Shown here one piece after another: positions 29,056 through 39,651 of a stretch of 64,000 bases of DNA. The first letter of the stretch is position 1. Each line of letters begins with the position of its first letter. The notes beneath the pieces are model-generated. The model was not told where the DNA came from. It saw nothing but the letters and a program-made list of their open reading frames with translations, and did no database searches. A program made the translations under genes and the position numbers. Source of the stretch: Bartonella grahamii ATCC 700132 (GTDB lineage Bacteria > Pseudomonadota > Alphaproteobacteria > Rhizobiales > Rhizobiaceae); assembly GCF_000518085.1 (NCBI RefSeq), contig NZ_JACX01000009.1:36347-100346 (forward strand), given 5' to 3'.

Positions 29056-29501
29056 TAAACCTGTTTTTCCCAACAACGATCTTCAGTCTGTTGCCAATAC
29101 GTTAAATTATGATTTTCCATTTTATATTTTTTCCACTGTGCACGAACAAGACTCAACTGCTCATCATCTCTACCATCAAATATCACAACAAGCCGTTGAT
29201 AAGTATCAATATTCGAACATACGGCTCCCTCTATGAGAAAACGAATCTTTGAATCATTCGGATTTTCTTGTCCTGTCGTCAGAAATACAGGCTGAAAGTT
29301 TGAATATTGATCACACTCAGTTCCATGTCCAATAAATGATTCATCCGCATAAACCCATAAATGCATATCCATAGAATCGCGTTGTTCTTCACTTACACAT
29401 TGTATTGTTACCTTACCAAAACGAGCCAATGCACGCTCTACAAGCGTTGGCAAAATATCTTTCAGCGTTGACTGCGTCAAATGATAGAATAGAATATCCA
29501 A
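29055..29501 (-). CDS. holC: DNA polymerase III subunit chi
   Basis: Links the clamp loader to single-strand binding protein at the replication fork. The 148-residue protein has the family start DILFYHLTQSTLKDILPTLV, the VYADESFIGHG centre, and the QPVFLT...NDSKIRFLIEG nucleotide-like fold core with YQRLVVIFDGRDDEQL. Alphaproteobacterial HolC is usually next to pepA and the lptFG genes; pepA is not here. It heads a coupled three-gene minus-strand unit. Confidence 0.9.
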   Translation of the reverse strand: MDILFYHLTQSTLKDILPTLVERALARFGKVTIQCVSEEQRDSMDMHLWVYADESFIGHGTECDQYSNFQPVFLTTGQENPNDSKIRFLIEGAVCSNIDTYQRLVVIFDGRDDEQLSLVRAQWKKYKMENHNLTYWQQTEDRCWEKQV

Positions 29502-29898
29502 CCTCTTAAGCCCTCATCACCCTTTATAAAAAGCTAACATCTTTTTTAGAGAAACTTCCATACCCACAGTATAAAAGGAAACGGTTCAAGATATAAACCC
29601 TCTTTTTTGATTGAGATGCATTATCTTTTTGCACGTGTCTTTAAAAGACAAAAAATTTTAATTTCAACGTTAATAAAAATTTTTTTAAGTTATTTTCTAG
29701 ATTCTTTGTAGACTATATTTGAAAATAAAATATAATGTACGGAAAATTTAAAGAGGACCTCATAGGCAATTTTATATTATTTATTTGGTTAAAATATCCA
29801 ATTCATAGAAGGATATTTTTTCGGACTTTATTACATTTTAACCGAAAGCAGTAAAAATATTTGCTATCGAATTAAAGACTGAGGATTTTCCCCAATTT
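29502..29898. other. Divergent promoter region holC-lptF
   Basis: 397 AT-rich bases. It should hold the promoters of holC and of the lptF operon. pepA, which lies between these genes in many Rhizobiales, is absent, and no remnant is visible. A weak resemblance to the dispersed repeat (TTTTTGCACGTGTC near 29620) is not enough to call a copy. Confidence 0.5.
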
Positions 29899-31089
29899 AT
29901 GCGTATTATTGAGTTCTACATCCTGAAACGTGTCCTTGTTTTGTTTAGTTCTGTTATGATTGCAGCAGTGGGCGTTAGTTGGACAGTACAAATTCTCGCA
30001 CGGATAAACTTTCTCACAACAAGTAAACAAACACTCCTCACAGTCTTACAATTTTCACTCTCATTGGTTCCTTCTGTTGTTTTTCTTGTCATTCCATTTG
30101 CATTAGTGATCGCAATTACAACCATCCTTTCAGCAATGCATCAAGACTCAGAACTTGCTGTCATCAATGCCTCTGGTTTTCCTAAAAGTACTGTTTGGAA
30201 ACCTATTCTTCTTCTTGCTATTGTTGCATCCTGTATCTCCTTTTCTATAGCTAATTTTGTTGTTCCTCAAGCGCGTCTTCATATGCGACAAATGCTAGCA
30301 AGCGCTCATTTTGATCTTATTAATCTATTCATTAATGAAGGAAGCTTCCAAAAACTCGCCAATAACCTTTACATAGAAATTGGCGAGCGAAATCCAAATG
30401 GAACACTTGAACGCCTTTTCATTGCCGACCAGCGTGATCCTAAAACTGATCTTTTTTATTATGCAACAGACGCATCCATTGTGAGCAATAAAAACGGTAG
30501 TTTTCTGGTTCTCAATAACGGTGAAATAGAAAGAGTCAACCATCAGAATAACAGTGTTTCAATCGTTCAATTTAGCTCATATACTTTTAGCCTAGGGGAG
30601 TTTATCCCCAGTGATAAAGCACCTACTCTTTATCCAAAAGATCGATCTCTTTCTTATTTACAAAACCCTGATCCAAAAGACCCCTACTATCAACGAAAAC
30701 CACTCCAATATAAAGCTGAGTTTCATCGCAGATTAACACAATGGCTCTACCCTATTGTTTTTTCACTTATCGCATTAGCAGCAGCAGGGGATGTATGCTC
30801 CCATCGACAAGCTCGTCATTCCGCAAATTTCTCAGCAATTGCCCTTTCTTTTCTGGTGTATTGGATAGGATATTTTTTCGCAGAAAAAGCAAAGAACGAT
30901 CTTGCATACATTCCACTCCTTTATATTATGCCCATAGGGACAAGTGCATTTGTCTTTTTTATGCTTTTAACGAATCATAAAATTGGGCTCCCCACAAAAG
31001 TTAATGAGATTATTCAAATCGCTTTCCAAAAAGTAATGAACAAATTTGAACATCGAAAATCTCAAGATTCCTCGGATGAAATATCATGA
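29899..31089 (+). CDS. lptF: LPS export ABC transporter permease LptF
   Basis: One of the two inner-membrane permeases of LptB2FG, which extracts lipopolysaccharide towards the periplasmic bridge. The 396-residue product starts with the family segment RIIEFYILKRVLVLF. It has six membrane helices split by a large periplasmic jelly-roll domain (about residues 130-270). The stop overlaps the lptG start by 4 bases. First gene of the lptFGD-surA-pdxA-rsmA run. Confidence 0.95.
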   Translation: MRIIEFYILKRVLVLFSSVMIAAVGVSWTVQILARINFLTTSKQTLLTVLQFSLSLVPSVVFLVIPFALVIAITTILSAMHQDSELAVINASGFPKSTVWKPILLLAIVASCISFSIANFVVPQARLHMRQMLASAHFDLINLFINEGSFQKLANNLYIEIGERNPNGTLERLFIADQRDPKTDLFYYATDASIVSNKNGSFLVLNNGEIERVNHQNNSVSIVQFSSYTFSLGEFIPSDKAPTLYPKDRSLSYLQNPDPKDPYYQRKPLQYKAEFHRRLTQWLYPIVFSLIALAAAGDVCSHRQARHSANFSAIALSFLVYWIGYFFAEKAKNDLAYIPLLYIMPIGTSAFVFFMLLTNHKIGLPTKVNEIIQIAFQKVMNKFEHRKSQDSSDEIS

Positions 31090-32177
31090 TTGGGTGGACA
31101 CTTGGACGATACTTTTTTATACGTTATCTTAAAATAACTTGTTATTTCTGGGGAAGCATTTTTGTTCTTGCTCTTTTAATCGATTTCACAGAGAACTCCG
31201 GTAGGCTATCCTCCATTCCGCATCATACAGCAAAAGATGCATTTTTCCTCTCTGTTTTACGCATCCCTTTTATCATGCAACAACTTATCCCTTTCATTGC
31301 ACTCTTTTCTGCAATGGCAACACTTATCTCGCTCAACAAAAAACTTGAACTTGTGGTGACTCGTTCAATCGGTGTTTCTGCATGGCAATTTCTTATGCCA
31401 GCTTGTTTGGGAGCTTTTCTTTTGGGATTATTTTCAATTCTCCTCATTAATCCACTTGCTGCATGGGGATTTTCTCAAGCAGAAAAAAAGATGACTGAAT
31501 GGCGCAATAACAATGTACTAACACCTCTTCATAATACAGATATCCACTGGTTAACTCAACGTACAAATTTAGGCAGAACAACCATTGGTGCTAAATTTAT
31601 CACCGACCAAGGACTTTCTCTTCTCGATGCAACCTTTGTACAATACAATGACAACGCAACCGTCAAAAATTGGATTAACACCCCAAAAGCAACCTTGACT
31701 AATGGATCTTGGCTATTAACAAATGGAACAATCTATAAAATAGGGCATCCTCCTGAAAAATTTACCGTGTTGCAAATAAAAACCAATCTAAAACCTGAAT
31801 TTTTAACGGAACGTTTAGCGAATCCCGCGACTATTCCATTTTACCAATTGCCAAAAAAAATTATGATTGCACGTTCATTTGGCTATTCTGCTAATAATTT
31901 TGATATGTATTTCCAATCTTTGATTGCATTACCGGCATTGCTTGTGGCAATGACCCTCATTGCAGCAACTGTATCTTTAAATTTTACGCGTTTCGGACAA
32001 TCTAGAACGTTGATTCTTGGTGGAGTAATAGCTGGGTTTATGCTTTATGTTATTTCCGTACTTGTTCAAGCTTTTGGTAATGCTGGATATATTCCACCAA
32101 TTATTGCAGCTTGGACACCTGTTGTTATTGCGTTATTCTTAGGAATCTCTTTCTTACTTCATAAAGAGGATGGCTAA
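31086..32177 (+). CDS. lptG: LPS export ABC transporter permease LptG
   Basis: Partner permease of LptF. The 363-residue protein has the expected topology: TLGRYFFIRYLKIT start, membrane helices, the loop VTRSIGVSAWQFL that couples to LptB, a periplasmic domain and three C-terminal helices ending near LGISFLLHKED. It is coupled to lptF by ATGA overlap and followed directly by lptD. Confidence 0.95.
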   Translation: MIGWTLGRYFFIRYLKITCYFWGSIFVLALLIDFTENSGRLSSIPHHTAKDAFFLSVLRIPFIMQQLIPFIALFSAMATLISLNKKLELVVTRSIGVSAWQFLMPACLGAFLLGLFSILLINPLAAWGFSQAEKKMTEWRNNNVLTPLHNTDIHWLTQRTNLGRTTIGAKFITDQGLSLLDATFVQYNDNATVKNWINTPKATLTNGSWLLTNGTIYKIGHPPEKFTVLQIKTNLKPEFLTERLANPATIPFYQLPKKIMIARSFGYSANNFDMYFQSLIALPALLVAMTLIAATVSLNFTRFGQSRTLILGGVIAGFMLYVISVLVQAFGNAGYIPPIIAAWTPVVIALFLGISFLLHKEDG

Positions 32178-34538
32178 GTGAAAGCATTAACACTTAAAAA
32201 AAATATTTTAAAAAAATTAAGTGCTCTCGCTTTTAAAAGTGTTATAGGGGTTATTTTAGGAGGCGCTTTGTCTTATTGTGCGCACGCTCAAAGCCTTATG
32301 TCTCCTTCCCAAAGTCGCATTCGAAATCCGGAACGTCCTCTTTTGCTCTCTGCGGATGAACTCATCTACAATCGTGATGAAAACACTGTTTCTGCACAAG
32401 GTAATGTCCAAATCGAATATGATGGCAATAAAGTTGTCGCTCAAAAAATTATTTACAATCAAAAAACAGGACGGCTTATAGCACAAGGGAACGTTGAAAT
32501 TACTGAAAAGGATGGTAATAAAATTTATTCCAACCAAATTGATATGACCAAAGATCTTGGCGAGGGTTTTGTAAACGCCTTACGTATTGATACAGCCAAC
32601 AATGTTCACTTTTCAGCCCAAAATGCTACACGCAAAAACAATCACATAACAGTCTTTGAAAATGCAACCTATACAGCCTGTGAACCTTGCTCTTATAAAC
32701 CAGATAGAGACGTCCTATGGAAAATTAAAGCAAGAAAGATCATATGGAATAATAGCATCAAAAAAATTCGGTTTGAAAATAGCAGTTTTGAAGTTTTTGG
32801 TGTCCCGATTATAAAATTTCCAAATTTTGAGATCTATGATCCAACTGTCAGGCGTGCTAGCGGTCTCCTTACTCCTCATTTTTTTTATACTGATTATCTC
32901 GGTATGGGGATAAAGAATTCTTATTTTTGGAATCTCGCCCCTCACTATGATTTTACCCTTTCTTCTACTATTTATACCCAACAAGGGCTTTTAACCGAAG
33001 GGGAATGGCGTCAACGTTTAAAAATGGGCAGTTATAATATTCGCTTTGCTCATATATACCAAATGAAACGGCATAGATTTGATAATGATACGATTGATGC
33101 ACAGTATAAAAACCGTTATATGCTGGCAACAAAAGGGGACTTTCGTATTAATTCACACTGGACTTATGGATGGGATATTCTTGCACAATCAGATCGGCAT
33201 TTTAGTCGTGCCTATAAACTTGAAAACTATAGCAATCCTACACAACTTTCTCAGATCTATCTGAATGGTCTTGCAGGAAAAAATTATTTTGATATGCGTT
33301 TTTATCATTTTAAAGTTCAAGATTCAATATTGAATGATCCTCATTATGAACGTCACTCTCGGCAAGCTTGGGTCCTACCGCGCATCGATTATTTTTTCAC
33401 ACCAGATGAACCCATTTATAATGGAGAGCTTACCTTCCATAGTAATATGCAATCAATTTATCGCCGTCATACTGACTTCAGTTCTACCGACCAGAAAGGA
33501 AACCCTCTCAACATAGTAAGACTTTCTGGTATGGCTGGAAACAGTTTGCGTTTAACAAACGAGCTTCAGTGGAAAAAGCGCTTCAACACGCACAACGGAC
33601 TCATCTTAACCCCCCTTCTCTCTCTACGAGCTGATATCATTACAACCAATGCAAGCGAAAATTATACAGCTTCTACAGAAAACAATTCCTCATCCGCAAT
33701 TCATGGTTCAACAATTCGTGGCATGGCAACAGCAGGGTTAGAACTACGCTATCCCTTCCTTATTACAGCAGATCATTCTACACATATTATAGAACCAACC
33801 GCACAAATTTTTATACGCAATAATGAACAATATATTGGAAAAATTCCTAATGAAGATGCTCAAAGCTTTGTCTTTGATGCAACCACTCTCTTTCAACGAG
33901 ACAAATTTTCTGGTTATGATCGTGTAGAAGGTGGCACAAGAGCCAATATAGGTCTAAGATATTCTGGAAGCTTTAATGACAATTGGTCTCTTTATGGTCT
34001 TGTTGGACAATCCTTTCATCTAGCAGGAAAGAATTCTTTTGCAGAAAAGGACTTTGTCAATGTCGGTATTCATTCTAGCTTAGAGGCAAAACGTTCAGAC
34101 TATGTTGCAATGTTTGGTGCAACCCATAAAAGTGGTTTTTCCTTAGAAACGCGTGGACGCTTTGACAAAAAGACAGGAAAAATCCGCCGTAGTGAAATCG
34201 AAGCATCACAAAAATGGCAAAATTTTTGGGCGGCTCTACAATATGCCTATATCGCAAAGCAACCAGATTATGAATATCCTCAAGAGCGCCAAGAAATTTC
34301 TTTTCAAACAGGACTTAAACTGGCAGATTATTGGTCTATTAATAGCAACGCCGGTTATGATTTAGTATCTGGTACATTTGTAAAGCGAGGAATTAGCTTG
34401 AATTATACAGATGAATGTTTCGGGTTAACATTCGGTTATCAACAGGTAACGAATCCAGGCAGGAAAACACCCTTGCAAAACTTTAATTTCTCTCTTTCAT
34501 TGCGTACGATTGCAGATATCGGAAAAAAGATAGATTAA
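32178..34538 (+). CDS. lptD: LPS assembly outer-membrane protein LptD
   Basis: Outer-membrane barrel that inserts LPS in the outer leaflet. The 786-residue product starts with GTG placed immediately after the lptG stop. It has a signal peptide (to about residue 37, AHA), an OstA jelly-roll domain with LLSADELIYNRDENTVSAQG, then the LptD barrel. Cysteines appear at 168 and 171 (CEPC) and near the C-terminus at 747, so a disulfide between the domains is possible but differs from the E. coli pattern. Confidence 0.95.
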   Translation: MKALTLKKNILKKLSALAFKSVIGVILGGALSYCAHAQSLMSPSQSRIRNPERPLLLSADELIYNRDENTVSAQGNVQIEYDGNKVVAQKIIYNQKTGRLIAQGNVEITEKDGNKIYSNQIDMTKDLGEGFVNALRIDTANNVHFSAQNATRKNNHITVFENATYTACEPCSYKPDRDVLWKIKARKIIWNNSIKKIRFENSSFEVFGVPIIKFPNFEIYDPTVRRASGLLTPHFFYTDYLGMGIKNSYFWNLAPHYDFTLSSTIYTQQGLLTEGEWRQRLKMGSYNIRFAHIYQMKRHRFDNDTIDAQYKNRYMLATKGDFRINSHWTYGWDILAQSDRHFSRAYKLENYSNPTQLSQIYLNGLAGKNYFDMRFYHFKVQDSILNDPHYERHSRQAWVLPRIDYFFTPDEPIYNGELTFHSNMQSIYRRHTDFSSTDQKGNPLNIVRLSGMAGNSLRLTNELQWKKRFNTHNGLILTPLLSLRADIITTNASENYTASTENNSSSAIHGSTIRGMATAGLELRYPFLITADHSTHIIEPTAQIFIRNNEQYIGKIPNEDAQSFVFDATTLFQRDKFSGYDRVEGGTRANIGLRYSGSFNDNWSLYGLVGQSFHLAGKNSFAEKDFVNVGIHSSLEAKRSDYVAMFGATHKSGFSLETRGRFDKKTGKIRRSEIEASQKWQNFWAALQYAYIAKQPDYEYPQERQEISFQTGLKLADYWSINSNAGYDLVSGTFVKRGISLNYTDECFGLTFGYQQVTNPGRKTPLQNFNFSLSLRTIADIGKKID

Positions 34539-34629
34539 TTTATAAAGAGAATGTATCAGTCATTTAACTTATCATTGTTTTTATGAAAGAAAGTGTATAT
34601 TTTAAGTTGTTGATGAGAATTAATAAACA

Positions 34630-35604
34630 ATGCGAAAGCCTATTCACATGAATAAATTGAAAAAGCGTGTTCTTGCTTTATTTTATATTACGTCTTTGAG
34701 CGTAAGCAGCCTGTTAATAAATGGATTTTTGATTCCGACAGTCTTTGCGCAGACTTCTATTGTTGTTACAGTTAATGGCAACCCTATCACAAATTATGAT
34801 ATACAAAGGCGCCTTGCTTTTCTCAGATTACAACAAAAGCAAGGCAATTTGGTGGCACAGGCTAAAAAAGAGCTTATCGATGAAAAGCTAAAAAATATTG
34901 AAATAAAACGTCGTAATATTGAAGTAAGCAATGATGAAGTTGATAGAGCTTTTGAGAATTTTGCGACACAAAATAATATGACGATTGATCAGCTCAACCA
35001 GATTCTGATCCAAACTGAGATCACTGTGCAACACTTTAAAGATTACATCCGTGGACAAATAGGATGGGGGCGTCTTGTTAGTGCACGCTATCAAGCTGAA
35101 ACAGGTATGATTAGCGAACAAGAAGCTGTACGCAGGATATTAAAAAATGGTGGTGTGAAACCTTCAACCAATGAATATACATTACAGCGAATTGTTTTTG
35201 TCATTCCTGCACATCGTCGTTCAGAAATTTTTGAAAGACGTCAAAGAGAAGCAAGCAATTTTCGTGCACATTTCCGTGGATGTGCCAATGCTCACAATCA
35301 AGCAAGAGGTATTTTAGACGTTACTATCCGCCACTTAGGAAAGTTTCTGGAGCCCCAACTTCCCAATGCATGGGAACAAGCTATTCTTGCAACGCCTGCT
35401 GGAAAAATGACAAAATTACAAGAAACATCTGATGGAATCGAAGCAATTGCTGTCTGCAAAATAAAAAGAGTTTCTGATGATTATGTCGCTCGACTAATAT
35501 TTTCTCTTCAAGATAGTAAAAAAAGAAGCCCGCAAAAACTTGAAGAATTAAGCGACAAATATTTAGGAGAACTGCGGCGAGTGGCGCGCATTCAAAATTC
35601 ATAA
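34630..35604 (+). CDS. surA: SurA-like periplasmic chaperone / peptidyl-prolyl isomerase
   Basis: Periplasmic chaperone for outer-membrane proteins such as LptD, encoded just upstream. The 324-residue protein has a signal peptide (to VFAQ, about residue 41), a SurA-N domain beginning VVTVNGNPITNYDIQRRLAF, and a C-terminal region at the parvulin position (TLQRIVFVIPA). The parvulin core is weakly conserved, so the chaperone role is safer than isomerase activity. Start at 34630 or the ATG six codons later. The stop overlaps the pdxA start by one base. Confidence 0.88.
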   Translation: MRKPIHMNKLKKRVLALFYITSLSVSSLLINGFLIPTVFAQTSIVVTVNGNPITNYDIQRRLAFLRLQQKQGNLVAQAKKELIDEKLKNIEIKRRNIEVSNDEVDRAFENFATQNNMTIDQLNQILIQTEITVQHFKDYIRGQIGWGRLVSARYQAETGMISEQEAVRRILKNGGVKPSTNEYTLQRIVFVIPAHRRSEIFERRQREASNFRAHFRGCANAHNQARGILDVTIRHLGKFLEPQLPNAWEQAILATPAGKMTKLQETSDGIEAIAVCKIKRVSDDYVARLIFSLQDSKKRSPQKLEELSDKYLGELRRVARIQNS

Positions 35605-36617
35605 TGGCTGCTCTTATTGTTAGCGGTGGTGATCCTGCCGGAATTGGTCCTGAAATAGTACTAAAAGCGTGGAGTTTGCGTGTTACGCGCCAAATTCCAT
35701 CTTTTGTGCTTCTTGCTGATCCAGATGTTATTCGTTCGCGCGCTCGTTTTTTACAGATTGATGTTGAGGTGCAATCTGTTTTAATCAATAATTCAGCAAA
35801 AAATTTTCAAAACGCTCTTCCTATCATACCGTTAAAAAACAAACAAAGTGATCAATTAGGTATACCTTCATCGAATAATGCCGCTGGAATCATTGAAGCA
35901 ATTCAACGCTGTGTTCAATTGATTCAAAATGGCCATGCATGTGCACTTATTACTTGTCCTATCGCAAAAAAGAATCTTTATGATGCCGGTTTTCAATTTC
36001 CAGGTCATACAGAATTTTTAGCCGATTTAGCCCATAAAGCTTTTCATAAATGTTATCATCCAGTTATGATGTTAGCAGGACCTCGATTAAAAACAGTACC
36101 AATAACTGTTCATATTCCATTTAAAAATGTTCCTTCACAGCTTACCCGTGATTTAATTGTTCAAACGGTACTTATTACTGAATGTGACTTAAAAACACGG
36201 TTTAAAATAAAGTCACCCCGACTAGCTGTTGCTGGTCTTAATCCTCATGCTGGAGAAGGAGGTGCAATGGGAAAAGAAGATATTGAAGTTATCACTCCTG
36301 CTATTGAATATCTTAAAAAGAAAGGACTCAATATTGCAGGACCGCTGCCTGCCGACACAATGTTCCATGAATGCGCAAGAAAGGCATATGACGTTGCCAT
36401 TTGTATGTATCATGATCAAGCCCTTATCCCTGTTAAAACATTAGACTTTGATAGCACTGTTAATGTCACGTTAGGTCTCCCTTTTATTCGCACGTCTCCA
36501 GATCACGGAACTGCTTTTGACATTGCTGATAAAGGGATAGCCTCTCCCGAAAGCTTTATTGCTGCTCTTAAACTTGCAAATCAACTTGCCGAAAATAGTT
36601 TAATACCATGCCAATAG
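35604..36617 (+). CDS. pdxA: 4-hydroxythreonine-4-phosphate dehydrogenase
   Basis: Oxidises 4-phosphohydroxy-L-threonine in the DXP-dependent route to pyridoxal phosphate. The 337-residue product starts with [17 protein letters not shown]. It has the metal-ligand segments [23 protein letters not shown] and [11 protein letters not shown], and ends with the [13 protein letters not shown] motif. It overlaps surA by 1 base and rsmA by 10 bases, as part of a compact operon. Confidence 0.97.
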   Translation: MAALIVSGGDPAGIGPEIVLKAWSLRVTRQIPSFVLLADPDVIRSRARFLQIDVEVQSVLINNSAKNFQNALPIIPLKNKQSDQLGIPSSNNAAGIIEAIQRCVQLIQNGHACALITCPIAKKNLYDAGFQFPGHTEFLADLAHKAFHKCYHPVMMLAGPRLKTVPITVHIPFKNVPSQLTRDLIVQTVLITECDLKTRFKIKSPRLAVAGLNPHAGEGGAMGKEDIEVITPAIEYLKKKGLNIAGPLPADTMFHECARKAYDVAICMYHDQALIPVKTLDFDSTVNVTLGLPFIRTSPDHGTAFDIADKGIASPESFIAALKLANQLAENSLIPCQ

Positions 36618-37438
36618 ATAATCTCCCTCCTCTACGTGAAGTCATTGATATATATGGATTACAAGCGCATAAATCTTTGGGGCAAAATTTTCTTTTTGAT
36701 CTTAATTTAACATCTAAAATTGCTCATCACGCAGGTAATATAGAAGGAAAACCTGTTCTTGAAATTGGTCCTGGTCCTGGAGGTCTCACACGTGCCTTGC
36801 TAGCAAAGGGCGCCATTGTAACAGCAATAGAACGCGATGAACGCTGCATACCAGCTCTCTTAGAAATAGAAAAACACTATCCTAAAAAATTAAAAATTAT
36901 TTGTAATGATGCACTGAAGCAAGACTTCTCAAAACTCTTTGAAACAAGCCCAGAAAAACCTCGCATTATTGCAAATCTTCCCTATAATATTGGGACACAA
37001 CTCTTATTAAATTGGCTTTTGACTGAACCATGGCCTCCTTTTTATGAATCAATGACATTGATGTTTCAACGTGAAGTTGCCAAACGGATTACAGCTAAAC
37101 CTCAATCTACTCATTATGGACGTCTTAGTGTCTTAACTGGCTGGCGTACCACTGCTAAAATTGCTTTTGATGTGCCCTCTCAAGCCTTCATACCAATACC
37201 TAAAGTAACTTCTTCCGTTATTCATATTATTCCGCGAACACAACCTCTTGCCTGCTCTGCACAAAAACTAAGCCTCGTCACAAAAATCGCCTTTGGACAA
37301 AGACGAAAAATGCTTCGTCAAAATCTCAAAACACTTGGAGGTGAAGTGCTGTTAGAAAAAGCTGGAATTGATGGAACACGCCGTGCTGAAACGCTATCGG
37401 TTTCAGAATTTGTAACTTTAGCGCATCTAGTGCTCTAA
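36608..37438 (+). CDS. rsmA: 16S rRNA dimethyladenosine transferase RsmA
   Basis: Dimethylates A1518 and A1519 of 16S rRNA late in 30S assembly. The 276-residue protein carries the substrate entry segment [13 protein letters not shown], the SAM motif [14 protein letters not shown] and the catalytic NLPYNIGT. The [14 protein letters not shown]-terminal signature is also clear. Last gene of the lptF-rsmA unit, converging on gmk 30 bases away. Confidence 0.98.
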   Translation: MPIDNLPPLREVIDIYGLQAHKSLGQNFLFDLNLTSKIAHHAGNIEGKPVLEIGPGPGGLTRALLAKGAIVTAIERDERCIPALLEIEKHYPKKLKIICNDALKQDFSKLFETSPEKPRIIANLPYNIGTQLLLNWLLTEPWPPFYESMTLMFQREVAKRITAKPQSTHYGRLSVLTGWRTTAKIAFDVPSQAFIPIPKVTSSVIHIIPRTQPLACSAQKLSLVTKIAFGQRRKMLRQNLKTLGGEVLLEKAGIDGTRRAETLSVSEFVTLAHLVL

Positions 37439-37468
37439 AAAACTGCACTTTTTGTTATGCAACCTTTT

Positions 37469-38146
37469 TTAATCAAGACATTTATCGATCTTTTCAGCAA
37501 TAAGCCCATCAACAAAAGAGTCAAGATAAGAACAGCGCTCGCGTTTTACGGTTTCAGCTAAATAAATTGATTTAATAAAAGATAAAGATTGATCTAAATC
37601 TTCGTTAATCACAACATAATCATAAGAACGCCAATGCTTTAACTCCGTTCGTGCATTTTCCAATCGTAAATTGATGATATCTTGACTATCTTCTGCTCGA
37701 CGATGTAAACGCGAAACAAGCTCTTTCATTGATGGTGGAAGGATAAAAACAGATACAGTGTCTCCTAGCATCTTTTTTTGCAGCTGCTCAGTACCTTGAT
37801 AATCAATATCAAATAACATATCACGGCCAGTACTCAATGCGTTCTCAACAGTTTCACGTAAAGTGCCATAATAATTCCCGTGAACTTCTGCCCATTCAAT
37901 AAATTCATCTCTATCACGCTTATATTCAAACTCTTCCTTTGAAATAAAGTGATAATGCAGCCCATCTACTTCACTAGGACGCCTTTTCCTTGTGGTCATA
38001 CTTACGGAAAGCTCTAATTGTCCATCTTTTAGAAGTAATCGAGAAATTGTTGATTTACCAGCACCTGAAGGTGAAGAGAGAATAAATAAAAAACCGCGGC
38101 GTTGATTTATTTTTATAGTACTCAATTTACTTTCGAAGACTGTCAT
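37469..38146 (-). CDS. gmk: Guanylate kinase
   Basis: Phosphorylates GMP to GDP. The 225-residue protein has the P-loop [13 protein letters not shown], the GMP-binding stretch [19 protein letters not shown], and VHGNYYGT. The N-terminus has about ten extra residues compared with E. coli. In relatives yicC lies between gmk and mltG; here only a 299-bp gap with a repeat copy intervenes. Confidence 0.97.
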   Translation of the reverse strand: MTVFESKLSTIKINQRRGFLFILSSPSGAGKSTISRLLLKDGQLELSVSMTTRKRRPSEVDGLHYHFISKEEFEYKRDRDEFIEWAEVHGNYYGTLRETVENALSTGRDMLFDIDYQGTEQLQKKMLGDTVSVFILPPSMKELVSRLHRRAEDSQDIINLRLENARTELKHWRSYDYVVINEDLDQSLSFIKSIYLAETVKRERCSYLDSFVDGLIAEKIDKCLD

Positions 38147-38279
38147 TACATCACTCTACTTTGTTCATAAATGTTTCTCCAAAATTTGAATTATACATTA
38201 TCTCAACCTTTCCCCTAATCAATGTGTTTTCTTAGCAGTTATCAATGTTATTCTGCTCTTTTTTGAGATAAGTTATTAG

Positions 38280-38360
38280 CAGTGTATTCACTGCTTTCTT
38301 AAATATTTTTATCCATACGCTAATCCCACTTGTGACAGACAAGAAAATGATTTTTTATCA
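38280..38360 (-). repeat. Dispersed intergenic repeat, copy F (inverted orientation)
   Basis: On the minus strand it reads TCATTTTCTTG, GTCACAAGTGGGATTAGCG, TATGGATAAAAATATTTAAG and AAAGCAGTGAA. These match copies A and B block by block, with ACAAGTGGG shared closely with copy B. It lies in the gap between gmk and mltG. Confidence 0.6.
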
Positions 38361-38445
38361 TTCTCATAAAAAGTTTAAAGAGAAAAATTTTACTATATTT
38401 TGCATTCTCACTTACGATGCAAAAAGATGTATTATCATTATAAAT

Positions 38446-39555
38446 TCAATGTCTTGCCTTTAATTCTCGCCACTTGCGAACATTCACATTATGTTCCTCT
38501 AAAGTTCGAGAAAAAACATGCCCTCCTGAACCATCAGCAACAAAATAAAGTGCATCACTGCTTGGTGGATGTGCCACCGCTTTCAAAGAATCTCGACCTG
38601 GATTTGCAATAGCTGTTGGAGGCAAACCATTAATTTTATAAGTATTATATGGTGTTTCCTTCTCAAGATCTGAACGATAAATTGCACGACCTGATGGCTT
38701 TCCTTTTCCTCCAAAGAGACCATAAATAACTGTTGGATCCGATTGAAGACGCATATGCTTTGTAAGGCGGTTATAAAATACCGCAGCAACCATTGGTCTT
38801 TCTGCTGCAATTCCCGTTTCTTTCTCAACAATTGAGGCTAATATAACAAATTCATCAATTGATTTAATAGGTAAATTAGGTGAACGCGTAGCCCATATAG
38901 CATGAATTAATTTTGTCTGTCCTTCACGCAATCTGTTTACAATCTCTTTACGCGTTGTCCCCCGAATAAAACGAACAGTATCCGTCATTAAACAGCCCTC
39001 TGGAGGCAAATTTTTTGGAAGATCTCCAATCAAAATTTCATTCGCAGCTAATCGATCGAAAACTTGCTGAACCGTTAAACCTTCAGGTACTGTAAATGTA
39101 TACTCAATAGATTTTCCTTTCACAAGAATATCCATAATATCCTGCATCGAGGAATGAGCCGGAATTAAATATTCACCAGCCTTCAGATGCGTTGTTTTTT
39201 GGTGATAACCAACCCCATAAACAAAAATATCTGATGATCGAATGAAACCACGTTTTTCTAGCAATGAAGCAATTTCACGAATTCCCGTGCCAGGATGGAT
39301 AAGAACAATTTGTTCTTCCTCAATTTTCCCCTTTTCTTCAAAAATACTTTTTCCAATATAAAGAGGAATACTTATGGCGAAAAGAATAACCACAATCAGC
39401 ATAAGAAAAAAATGACCGAGAATAACCAACGGATTACGGACGATAGATGATTTCTTTCGTTTTTTATGTACTAACATGTCATAACTATCTGCTAAATGAT
39501 TCGAAGAGGAATCACTTACGTCCTTTAATGATTTTCCTTTTTTCACATCGGACAT
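38446..39555 (-). CDS. mltG: Endolytic transglycosylase MltG (YceG family)
   Basis: Cuts nascent glycan strands at the inner membrane. The 369-residue product has a cytoplasmic basic segment, one transmembrane helix (about residues 46-68), a LysM-like domain (GTGIREIASLLEKRGFI) and the YceG catalytic core. The core holds the catalytic Glu in ILASIVEKETG and the signatures RLQSDPTVIYGL and GLPPTAIANPGRDSL. It precedes the fatty acid genes on the same strand. Confidence 0.95.
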   Translation of the reverse strand: MSDVKKGKSLKDVSDSSSNHLADSYDMLVHKKRKKSSIVRNPLVILGHFFLMLIVVILFAISIPLYIGKSIFEEKGKIEEEQIVLIHPGTGIREIASLLEKRGFIRSSDIFVYGVGYHQKTTHLKAGEYLIPAHSSMQDIMDILVKGKSIEYTFTVPEGLTVQQVFDRLAANEILIGDLPKNLPPEGCLMTDTVRFIRGTTRKEIVNRLREGQTKLIHAIWATRSPNLPIKSIDEFVILASIVEKETGIAAERPMVAAVFYNRLTKHMRLQSDPTVIYGLFGGKGKPSGRAIYRSDLEKETPYNTYKINGLPPTAIANPGRDSLKAVAHPPSSDALYFVADGSGGHVFSRTLEEHNVNVRKWRELKARH

Positions 39556-39651
39556 AACCCCTCAATAGCGATTAAGGACAATATTATAATTTCTCATTCA
39601 CCCTATAACAAAGTAGAAAACTCAAAAGCAGAAATTAAATAAAAATACTTA

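Noticed and set aside
29600..29660. Possible seventh copy of the dispersed repeat (TTTTTGCACGTGTC)
   Set aside because: Only the TTGCAC block is shared; the TAGATA and AAGAAAG blocks are absent, so this could be chance.
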